From: Atriophallophorus winterbourni
Lineage: Eukaryota > Platyhelminthes > Trematoda > Plagiorchiida > Microphallidae
Length of the DNA stretch: 64,000 nucleotides
Assembly: GCA_013407085.1 (NCBI GenBank)
Contig: JACCGJ010001865.1
Location: forward strand, 1-64,000
Direction: 5' to 3'
The notes under the pieces were generated by a model. It made no database searches, had not been told where the DNA came from, and was given only the letters and a program-made list of their open reading frames with translations. The first letter of the stretch is position 1. Every line of letters begins with the position of its first letter. Position numbers and translations under genes: made by a program. Below, piece after piece: positions 47,225 to 55,759 of this stretch.

Positions 47225-47470
47225 GATATTAGTATTGGCATGTTTTACATTGAGCACGCACACACCCCACGACCCGTTTCATGTTGTTTGCACTCATCAG
47301 TAGAGTAAGGGTAATCAGTATTAGGATCCCCATGACTAGACACAATGAAGACATCATTCCCAAGGTTCAAACAATTTACATTTCCTTGAATTTGCATCAC
47401 ACTTCACCCCACGATCAGTTTCGTGCGGTTTGTGCTCATCCCAGAAGGACTGTACAATCAGAACAATGTC
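47225..47470 (-). repeat. Two minus-strand retrozyme-like copies, one with a nearly complete hammerhead core
   Basis: The copy at 47225-47340 has the best GTC-type core (47265-47304 on minus): CTGATGA intact, stem II GTGC/ACAT with loop AAACA (G-U, U-A and G-C pairs), GAAA intact, then ACGGGTC and GTGGGG, so the cleavage triplet would be GTC between 47271 and 47270. The copy at 47390-47470 has GGGATGAGCAC, AAACC, GCACGAAACTGATCGTGGGG and is more damaged. Confidence 0.7.
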
Positions 47471-47489
47471 AACCTTGTCAAACAGTGGT

Positions 47490-47700
47490 TTAAAAGTTAA
47501 AACCGTGTTCACCATTTTTTTTCTGTTTCAAGCGCATGCAGATCGGGATGGTACTGCACCAACCTAATGAGTGTGCAAACAGCACAATACCGGTCGTGGG
47601 GTGTGTCTGTATGTGCGATGGAAATGCGTGCAAATAAGGATTATTGTTCCAGATGTGTGGTACATGTGATTAAACGGTTTGGTCGTGCCACTTTGTTTAT
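47490..47700 (+). repeat. Plus-strand retrozyme-like copy (GTC type)
   Basis: 5' flank CACCATTTTTTTTCTGTTTC, core CCTAATGAGTGTGC, AAACA, GCACAATACCGGTCGTGGGG at about 47571-47606. The box and GAAA each carry a change; stem II and ACCGGTC are intact. The flank continues as ATGCGTGCAAATAAGGA and GGTTTGGTCGTGCCACTTTG. Confidence 0.65.
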
Positions 47701-48104
47701 TTTACAACTTTTCACATTTTATCTTTGGGATCAACCCGTCAGTCATTCTGTGGAGTAAACCTAACCATTGATTCCTAAATTTGTGGAATGCTTGAAATTT
47801 GAGTTCATTCTTACTGATTTTCGCACAATCGGGAGACCAGGACAGGTAATCTATAAAACATGAATCACATCTTTAAGGATGCTTCAGTCTGATCGGTTAC
47901 GCAAAATTGAATGGAACGAAGAAAACTTGCCCAGAACGTAAGTTTTATCGTAAGCTCGATTTTTTTATGTTTCATGTGTTTTTGTGTTCATCACACAAAA
48001 TCCTAAACATTGTAGCCTCATTAGTCAACAGTTTCCCTGCATCTATAACGCCTTTTGTATACTGGACTGTGGTTTATCAAATTTTATCTCATTTCCTTAC
48101 ACAG
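47701..48104 (+). other. Intron sequence, nothing recognised
   Basis: The open frame from 47907 runs into exon M only because the intron end is in frame; the acceptor at 48104 marks the real start. No repeat seen. Confidence 0.45.
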
Positions 48105-48303
48105 CGGTATATAATGAAGCAATTGAGCAGTGAAATGGAAGCTGTTGTAAAACTGCTCGAAGCCTTGAACGTTCCAACGGTAAATTTAAGCAAGCACCCA
48201 GAAACGATTCATCTGAATTCCGAAGTTCTTTTTCGGCAGCCAATTTGCCACTTTCTTCCAGTCGTTCCTACAAAACTGAGTCCTGAAATTGGTATATTAA
48301 AGG
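48105..48303 (+). CDS. Exon M of the large membrane-protein gene
   Basis: Phase 0 in (acceptor …tttccttacacag), donor AAGG followed by gtgagt leaves phase 1, as exon N needs. The 66 residues form part of the second outer loop: [20 protein letters not shown] (helical), an NLS glycosylation site, one Cys (RQPICHFLP). No known motif. Confidence 0.87.
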
Positions 48304-48311
48304 GTGAGTAA

Positions 48312-48560
48312 ATGCCAAATCCATCCATCCAATCATTTATCCACCATCCATTCATTCTCCATCCATCCATCCACCCATCCATCCATCCATCCATCCACCC
48401 ATCCGTGATCCATCCATCCATCAATCTACCTAACCTTCATTTCATCCATCCATTCATTCATTCGTCCTCTCACATATCCATTTTACAATCATTCCAACCA
48501 TCCATCCGTCAATCTATTCGCCGTTCCATTCATCCATTCATTTTTTATATCTCTCATATC
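48312..48560 (+). repeat. ATCC/CATC microsatellite and derivatives
   Basis: Imperfect (ATCC)n, starting within 10 nt of the exon M donor and decaying after about 48440. It creates frames full of HPSIHPS on plus and WMDGWMD on minus, which are not genes. Confidence 0.95.
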
Positions 48561-49079
48561 GTCACAGCACTCCATTCGATCTTTTATACTTCTATTTGCA
48601 TTTTTCAATCTAGTCAGCAAGCCAACCCACCAGTCATGCACGCTTGTAAACATTTATCCAAACATTTCTCTATTCTTTTTAATCTATACATCGATATTAT
48701 CGTCTAAATGAGTTCGAAAATTCATGGAGCTGATCACATGATCAGTAATCTCTCTGAAAACGCACACATGATTATGAATAACTTTTAGTACCAATTTATT
48801 CGGTTCGGAAGCAAAACCAGGATCATCACATATGTAATCACACGCCTTACGGATTGAGCAACTGATCACCATTTCAACGATAGTGTTTAACCACGCATGA
48901 ACGTTTCTCCGAAATGGAACATTTTGTGTAGCATTGTACTCCCTAGCAGACGACAAGGAGCCAGCAATTTCTTTGGTGTCCGTCCCACCTATCCGATCCT
49001 GATGTCGGATGTTCCCATCAGATATAGTGTAGGCTTTTATAAAAACTCCTAGAAAAACTTACAAGTGAATAAAGGCTTA
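48561..49079 (+). other. Intron sequence, nothing recognised
   Basis: No repeat or exon identified. Confidence 0.4.
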
Positions 49080-49480
49080 AACAAGTTTATACTTGAATGC
49101 CGGTGTTACTTAGGGTTTGTACAACGAACCAAGGTTTAGAATCTCAGAGCGGATGAACAAAGTGGTGTTGGTCACATCCCCCGCACTTACACTCCACTAC
49201 CGGTTTCTGGCTGTTTGCCGTCATCAGGTGGAGACAGTGAGATTAGGTTCAGTGAGCCTTGAAACAGTGGATAAATGGTAACCGAGTGTATACTTGAATG
49301 CCACTGTTGCATAGGGTTCGTACAACGAACCACAATGTTAAAATACAGAATCACATAGTGATTCCTAATCAAGCACTCGAGACGCTCATTGATGACCAAA
49401 GTGATATGTTGCTCACAAAGAGACAGAAACCGGTAGTGGTTTGTAAGTGAGGAGATGTGAGCAACAGTTTACTTTGATTA
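49080..49480 (-). repeat. Head-to-tail retrozyme-like units, one with consensus core
   Basis: Minus strand. The core at 49194-49231 is the family consensus: CCAC, CTGATGA, CGGC-AAACA-GCCA, GAAA, ACCGGTA, GTGG. The outer CCAC and GTGG can pair as stem I; stem II has GGC/GCC with a C-A mismatch at the bottom; the would-be cleavage triplet is GTA. Two ends with ACTTGAATGCC (49091 and 49293) show the tandem joint. A short plus-strand piece (AGAAACCGGTAGTGG) follows at about 49424-49438. Confidence 0.8.
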
Positions 49481-49767
49481 AAAGAGTGCGTTCTGAAAAC
49501 CAGCGAAAATTAACTTATGTACAACTTATGTCACCTCGTTTTGTTTGTTATGCTTAAAAAGCTGCTAGTTTTATAAATTTATAACTAAGAATAAGGAAAC
49601 AAAAACAAAAAGTGTTTGCTAAATAAACCGCAAGTGCACATCGGGCAAGAAAGGTCATGGCTTATACTTATTCGTAGCTACTCATAAGCAACAAACCTTC
49701 GAAATAATCACAAAACATGATCAGTTCTGCCCCAAATATTTATCAAATACTTATTTCTTCTTTGTAG

Positions 49768-50270
49768 AGAATATTATGAACAACGACAGTCCGCGGTCAA
49801 ATCTCCAAGCTCCAAGTATCAGAGGCATTTTATGGGTCGCCTTGATCAACAACGCGGTGGATGCGACCTGGAACAATTTCCATCACGTCCGGCATTTGAC
49901 TGTCACCACAATTGTTGTCGTTCTAGTCATGTTCGGCTGTGTGGGGTTAGTAGATATCGTGGGTTGGATATGTCGCTCATTCACTGCAATCTCTATCAAC
50001 ACCGAAATGGGAAATGATACCATCAAGCAAGAAAAACTCGTTTTGTTGTCCACGCAGCCACCGCCGTTAATTCCAGTATTTGCTACGAAGACAGATGCCG
50101 ATTTTCGAGAATATACTGATGCACGCCATACGTATACCATTCCGCATTGGTGTCATGTATCTTCAATGGATCGTGTTCAAATCAGCTCGGTTTCGTCAAC
50201 CGTAACCCCGCCGTCGCAAAGGAACAAGGGCAGATCATTTTCAAATTGGCTTCCACCAGAAAGTACCTGA
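49768..50270 (+). CDS. Exon N: transmembrane segment 5, cytoplasmic tail and stop
   Basis: The acceptor …cttctttgtag brings in phase 1 (G plus AG makes Glu). About 43 residues complete the second outer loop (SPRSNLQAPSIRGILW, then VDATWNNFHH). The fifth membrane segment is LTVTTIVVVLVMFGCVGLVD (nt 49896-49967 with its extension). It is followed by about 100 mostly polar residues with a Pro-rich part (STQPPPLIPVF) and many Ser/Thr, ending in TGA at 50268-50270. The tail is inferred to be cytoplasmic. No PDZ-binding end or kinase motif evident. Confidence 0.93.
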
Positions 50271-50494
50271 TTATCGAAAGAGTGTTCGAGTGTGTTTGCG
50301 CGAATTTGCTAGAAACATTCCTGTTTTTTCTTCCTGAAGAGATCTCATTTGTACAAAATTAACTTTTTCAAATGAAAACAATTGTTGAGCATTTTTGGAA
50401 TTGCAAATAATTTAAGCTCAGGCCATTTGTGATCATATCCTCCTTCCTCGATAAACCCAAACAACAAGAAAGATTTTCTGAGGTAAAGGAGCAC
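50271..50494 (+). other. 3' flank of the large gene
   Basis: Presumed 3' UTR. No AATAAA in this stretch; the first one downstream (near 50713) lies behind a LINE fragment. Confidence 0.4.
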
Positions 50495-50700
50495 AAATAG
50501 GCAGTTTTTTTAGGATGCCAGCTGCTCTCTTAATTAGATTGTCGATCTGCGTGTCTAGCGAATGGTTATCCACAATGTTTGAACTAAGATATGTGAAATG
50601 ATGTAGTCATATACCATATTCAAAATACGTAGTCATGTTTGTATATTCTCCTGAAAGCACAAAATTCGAGAAACCGACTTCCATCAAATATATTCGGTTA
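50495..50700 (-). mobile_element. RTE/I-type LINE fragment
   Basis: Minus frame HHFTYLSSNIVDNHSLDTQI, then DNLIKRAAGILKKL, corresponds to the conserved post-RT segment FxYLGSxI-x-DGSLxxEIxxRIxKAxxxFxxL of RTE-like elements. One in-frame stop precedes it. It lies just beyond the large gene in the opposite orientation. Confidence 0.7.
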
Positions 50701-50999
50701 TTGAACTATTGCATAAATAAAACCATGATCGCAAGACAGATCAGTAGAGCAGCTGCCATCTTGTCAAGTTTGAACTCTCGTACCTGCAACAACCACAAAC
50801 TGACCTTCTAAAAGAACCATGGAATCTCGTGACTTGACCACACAAGTTAGGAAAAACTTGCTCAGGTATTTTGGTGACGCTATTTAAAGCATCATCTCAT
50901 ATCTAGGAAAGAGCAGATAATTCTCCAAGCTTCTGAACAAAGACCAAGCCACCAGCTATTGCCTGTCAGACGAACAGCTCCTATCGCTACAAACACTGC

Positions 51000-51115
51000 A
51001 GAATATATTTCTCCTCTCGAATTGGACTGTTTAATCGTTTTGAACACTGGAGCCCCAAATTTTCAGTGGTAGATATTGACCGAGTGTAGCCAGCAACAAC
51101 ATTCGCGTATTGTCT
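51000..51115 (+). mobile_element. RTE-type LINE fragment (finger region)
   Basis: Nucleotide similarity to the plus fragments at 20925 and 30345: CTCGAATTGGACTGTTTAAT, later GACCGAGTGTAGCCAG, then CAACAAC. Confidence 0.5.
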
Positions 51116-51420
51116 AACTTATGCTCGTCAATGAATGTTTGAAATCACGGTCCAGAATAGTTTCAATCGTGATCTGACGTATCGGATTCAAAAAGATGAG
51201 CAAATTTAATTACTTTATATCAGCCCGGATCAATCTAGTTTACATAAAACACCAATAGTTTAAATAAATGTGGGTTGATTACCTTGGGTTTCATATTAGT
51301 AGTTTGGTGAAAATAAACGCCAACTTTCAGTCTTCCAGTAAACAATTTTGTAGTGGATAGTGAGGAATGAATCGATGTGTTGCGTGTTTTTTTATATACG
51401 CATAAAACATTGAATCCGAT

Positions 51421-51808
51421 CAACCAGTGAAGAACGAAGAACGCGTGGAGAAGGAGTATATTGTTATAATTGTGTGTTGCGGGGCCTTCAAATCGGCCGT
51501 GCATACAATTAATTTCTCCAAGGGTAAAATGCATCAAATATTTTCGGATCAACTGAGGTCAAAGTTGGGCGTGCACTTTAGAACGAAGTACGAGATACCG
51601 GGACTTGCAGTGAAACGTTTGACCCAAAAACTTTTGCTAGTAAACTGGATCGTATGTCAATCAATTAAGACGGACAAGAAAAATCGTTCAGTCGGCAAAT
51701 TGTAACTCGATGTTGGGACATGTTTATTATTTTTTAAATTTGTGGTGAAATTATTGTAACAGCTGAAAATTCGTGTGTACGAATAAAGTCAATTTCTTCT
51801 TCTTCTTC
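51421..51808 (+). mobile_element. Possible 3' end of a LINE with (TTC)n tail
   Basis: A frame of 93 codons (51427-51705) with KVGV-like and VNWIVCQSIK segments ends shortly before GCTGAAAATTCG, AATAAAGTC and (TTC)n at about 51791-51808. The order matches the minus-strand LINE 3' end at 1570-1640. The protein part is not confidently recognised; it might belong to another element. Confidence 0.45.
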
Positions 51809-52094
51809 GACTATGTACAAATTGTATTTAACAGATGAATAATGTTAACTGAGTTAACGAACAGAAAATCAATGAAATGAGATTGGTAACGATACAAAGA
51901 AATCAATCGATTAATAAGGGGCTATAGGTAATCGAAATGAAACGATATAATCTAAGTTAACAAATTAAGATGATAAAAAACATGAGACTATACAAATCAC
52001 TACAGAACTCACCCTAGATATTCGGAAGGTTATACAGACGCTCGAGGTCAGCTGAAGTAGTAAGAAAGTGTTTCCAGGTCGGTGGACAGTTCGG
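51809..52094 (+). other. Unrecognised repeat-flanking sequence
   Basis: AT-rich; nothing identified. It might contain the 3' non-coding part of the neighbouring gypsy element. Confidence 0.35.
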
Positions 52095-52945
52095 TTAAAA
52101 CATGTGTATGAATAGAGACAGGGACATTTCAAGCACGACAATAGAATGGGTCAGCTGGTAAAATAGTCCGTAAGACCATTTGACTCGACGGCTTAAGCGG
52201 GTTTGTTTGGATGAAGGGGAATTAGCAGAGAATGATTGTGATTGTTCTGACGACTGAGTCGGTTGAGGTGACTGTAGAAAAACATTAAAGGGAAAAGTTG
52301 AAACACGGTGTTTCGGGTCTTTATAATTTGAGAGACATACAAGTGTTTTGGACAAAAGGACAGATTCGACAAATTCAGCTTTTAATCGGACAATGATAAC
52401 TGTATCTTGCACACCCGATGACTAAATATTTCAGTTATCTGAAAATCACCTTGAATAGTCAAGTGTATAGACGTTGGAGGGGTTTGCACCTGTTGACGTC
52501 AACAGTTGCATTGGAGGAAGCTATGAGTTCACCGAAAAAACTAAGCGTGGTGCCCTAACCCAACTGTGCTGTTGAACACCCGAAATCTTTGTTTATAGTT
52601 GTACTAATACCGAGAAGAATCAAGGATAAGTGTTCCGGTGCTCTGTCTGTCCGTTTGAGATTAAGGTCGCTTACAGTTGACAATGAAATCTATCAAAAAG
52701 AAGGTTACAGCAAATGTGACACGCAGTAGTCTGAATATGGCAACTTATTCAATTCACGAAATAATTTGGATTGAAATTGCGAGCCGTGATCCGTTGTTAT
52801 GGTAGTTGGGCCACCATAATTGCCAATCCATTTTTGCAGGAAAGCTCTAGCGACAGTGTACCCTGTGATATCGGGAATGGGAAAAGCAATGGACCAGCGG
52901 TTGAAACGGTTAATGCAGGTGGCAATATATCTGGTTGCCTAGAAT
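52095..52945 (-). mobile_element. Degenerate Ty3/gypsy element: integrase core to C-terminus
   Basis: Minus strand. INRFNRWSIAFPIPDITGYT followed by VARAFLQKWIGNYGGPTTIT and TDHGSQFQSKLFRE (about 52941-52745) is the integrase catalytic core, with the second catalytic Asp in TDHGSQF. Then after frameshifts TTLSFFGELI (typical YGTTLRLPGE) and finally a stretch with VRLKAEFVES … SRRVKWS (52412-52180) as the polyprotein C-terminus. Most of the polyprotein is missing and frames are broken. No LTR recognised. Confidence 0.75.
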
Positions 52946-53099
52946 TCAATGTTGCGTGAAGATATAACAGGAACACACGTAGACTAATGATTCATTGCTC
53001 ACTATACATTACAAATTGGTGAGCCAGAACACGCATTCGATTCAATTCCAGCTATGCGATACACGCAATAAACAATAATGCAAATAATGTGAACAAGAA

Positions 53100-54945
53100 G
53101 GATTATGAACTTATAAATCATGTTACCTTACTTTTCATCGACACGACAATTCTACGCCTCAGGTTTGCAATAATCGAAGCTCTAATCGAGTCATCCCGTA
53201 TCCAACGCAGCCCACACGCTATAACCGCGTTGTTGGAATGCTTCCAACCTCAATTGCCGGAGAATTTGCTGATTTAATTAACGATCAAACCGCCAGAGAT
53301 CCTTACGGTCAGCTCAAATCTTCAATTACCTTTCGAATTGGTACCAATTTTATAACTAATTTTATACAGCGCTAAGCTAGGTAATCGTACACCTTCACAA
53401 CATTTACGCCATTTTGATACAGTTAAGGCGACACATAAGTGTGATGCGCGATGGCTAAGACAGGTCTGGTCGTAGAATTTGTCAAATGGTTTGCACAAAC
53501 AGTAACCTAGCCAAGCTTGCTAACTCTGCAGATAAAGTCTATAACATCTCTCGTACCACACCAATCCGCACAGTTAACCAAACGCTTTCCACTTATTGTA
53601 CTTTCTGAAACGAGATATACACAATAATACACTTTAATTTTTCAGTCAACATGAGTTCAAGAAAACTCATAGACAATGTCATAATGATTAACACTATCGG
53701 ACATTTGTGCAATTCACATATCCAAACTATTCGAGTCCTAACTCCCGGTGCTGCACCGAACTACGCTTCTCCCACGAGGAAATTTTGGAATATCTTCAAA
53801 CTCTGTGTATACTACAACCTATGATGTCTGACATCAAACACCACATTTTAACCCGTAGATCCTCGGTTTGTAGTAGGCTACGCAGGCTGGCACATAACAA
53901 ACTCGAAGCCGCCAAACAAGAATTAGAGCATATGATGGAACTCGGAATAATATCTCCATCAAATCCACCTTGGGCCACACCTCTTTATATGGTTGGAAAG
54001 AACGAACCGGACTCCTGATGTCCACTTTGATGATTATCGTGTTTTTAATCGTGCCACGATCCTAGATCGATATCCTATCCGCACATGCATGACTTCGCAC
54101 TGTCTCTCAATGGAAAATCTTTTATCGAAGTTGGATATAGTGCACGCATATCATCAAATTTCCGTGGCTTACAAAGATATTCCGAAACTGCCATCACCGC
54201 TCCATTAAGACTGTTAGAATTTCCCATGTTGCCATTTGGTCTACGCAATGCTGCATAGACTTTCCAGAGATTCATGGTCCAAGTTTTATTCGGTCTATCT
54301 TTCATCTGGGTGTACATTTATGAACTCCTAATCGCTAGTGCATATCCCACTGAAGATCTTGAACAACTTCGTGAAGTATTTCAATGTCAATCTCACTACG
54401 ACATTGTGGTTAATCTTAATAGATGTCTGTTTGGAGTGATTTCTGTCGAAATGCTTGGAAAAAATGATACTACCGGTATAAAACGTTATCTAAGATCTAT
54501 CAGCTATTATATATTAACCATGCCCTAACTGTATACCCCAAGTCTGACGTTTTTATATGGTCAAATATTATAGACACTCCATTCCACAATGTGCTACAAT
54601 TTCACATCCATTGACTTACTTGTGATGCGGGAAAAAACGAGAATTTTAAATGACTGTCGAAGCCATCAAATCATTCGAGCAACTAAAAAATGCTCTAAAC
54701 AATGTTAATTTGCTGACTTACCTACCAACCCCAATACTCGGTTGTCGCTCGCTACTGACGCATCACTAGAAGCAGTTGACATGGTCCATCAACAAGAAGT
54801 AGGCGATATCACCAAGCCAATCGTTTTCATTTCTTGTCGAGTTCAACCATCTCAAACATGATACACTACGTTCGTTTATGAGTAACTGACTATCGATTAT
54901 GCGATAGAACATTTCCGATATTTGCTGGAATGCCATCGCTAAAAT
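53100..54945 (+). mobile_element. Degenerate Ty3/gypsy element: Gag piece and reverse transcriptase
   Basis: Plus strand, opposite to the integrase piece on its left. Gag-like VVGMLPTSIAGEFADLINDQ and PYGQLKSSI at about 53230-53330. From 53707 the start of the RT domain: SRLRRLAHNKLEAAKQELEH, IISPSNPPWATPLYMV, then with frame changes DRYPIRT, KLDIVHAYHQISV (the motif-A Asp kept), LPFGLRNAA, and VYIYELLIAS where YIDDLLIAS is expected. At 54740-54940 remains of the RNase H region. Active site destroyed, many frameshifts. Confidence 0.78.
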
Positions 54946-55759
54946 GATAAAAGTAAAAGGTAATCGGTAATTTTTACATAAATTCGATATGTGAGGTGTT
55001 ATTGTACGGAATAAAGTAATTGGACGAGGGGAAAATGTCCCGAAGAATATTGAATTTCGACAGACGATCATCGAAAATGTGAAGATCTCGAAGATGCTGA
55101 ACCTTTAAAATTTTCAGCTGTGATTTTTTAAAATAAGTGTCTGTCGCGAATGGACAACGTGTTTCTCATGGGTATTCGTAGAAGAATCGGGGAGGCAATG
55201 TAGTTTCGTCTACGGGCCAGTTTTATTAACGTAGATGTAAATGTGGTAATCCAGAAGATAAATACTATGGCGAAGTGAATGTTCATTATGAAAGTTGCAA
55301 AACTAATTTATTGTTATTATCCAGGAATGCCATGATTATATAGTTCGTATAGTGCGATATCGAGGTTGAAGAGTTTTGTTAATCTTTCGACTGTGAAGAA
55401 TGAATCGAGATGTAATTTAAATTCACGTGTTGAGGCAAAAAGTCTTATGTATTTCGGAATAAGATTAATGGAAATCGTTCAAAAACGCCCGTGGCCGGCT
55501 TGAAAACTCCCGTCATCGAGACGTACTCCAAAATGGCCCGCAAGTAGAATACAATTGCGTTGAAAACTCGTTGACAAGCGAACGCCTTCCAAAACCTCGG
55601 AGCACTTATTCAGAATATAAGCAAGATTCCCTTTTCAGTCGGCTCCTGAACGAGTAATATCTACGTAAAACTGCCATTAGTTCGGTACAAGCTCGTTCAC
55701 AAGCTCAGTTAAACCAGTTACCTACTGCATCGGTCTCAAAAGACGGGGTCTCATGGAGG
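54946..55759 (+). other. Unrecognised sequence between retroelements
   Basis: No domain recognised. It is slightly richer in G and C at 55480-55600, possibly the 5' region of the following CR1-like LINE. Confidence 0.35.

Larger units (their letters stand above)
217..50270 (+). other. Span of one large multi-exon membrane-protein gene (5' end beyond the window)
   Basis: This entry gives the overall model; exons are listed separately. Exons B to G (17954-18155, 20537-20665, 23671-23952, 25004-25321, 28408-28626, 33298-33544) join in consistent phase, as do exons I to N (35563-35757, 41063-42590, 44535-45075, 45759-46418, 48105-48303, 49768-50270). Each is bounded by AG and GT and is open in one frame. 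The predicted product is about 1,700 residues or more: a large ectodomain with many Cys and NxS/T sites, five membrane segments (nt 41404-41484, 41758-41844, 44800-44859, 46128-46190, 49896-49967), outer loops of roughly 335 and 185 residues, and a cytoplasmic tail. I do not recognise the family. The five-pass layout resembles prominin, but the N-terminus does not. No AATAAA lies close behind the stop; the first one seen is near 50713. Seen: splice sites, phases and hydrophobic segments. Inferred: topology. Confidence 0.8.

Noticed and set aside
48209..48707. Frames rich in HPSI or WMDG
   Set aside because: Direct translations of the ATCC microsatellite.
3307..50270. Assignment of the large gene to HAP2, meckelin, a CatSper subunit or a DC-STAMP protein
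   Set aside because: None of these fits: HAP2 and the CatSper accessory subunits I considered have a single membrane segment, and the Cys pattern and motifs of meckelin or DC-STAMP are not seen. Left unassigned.
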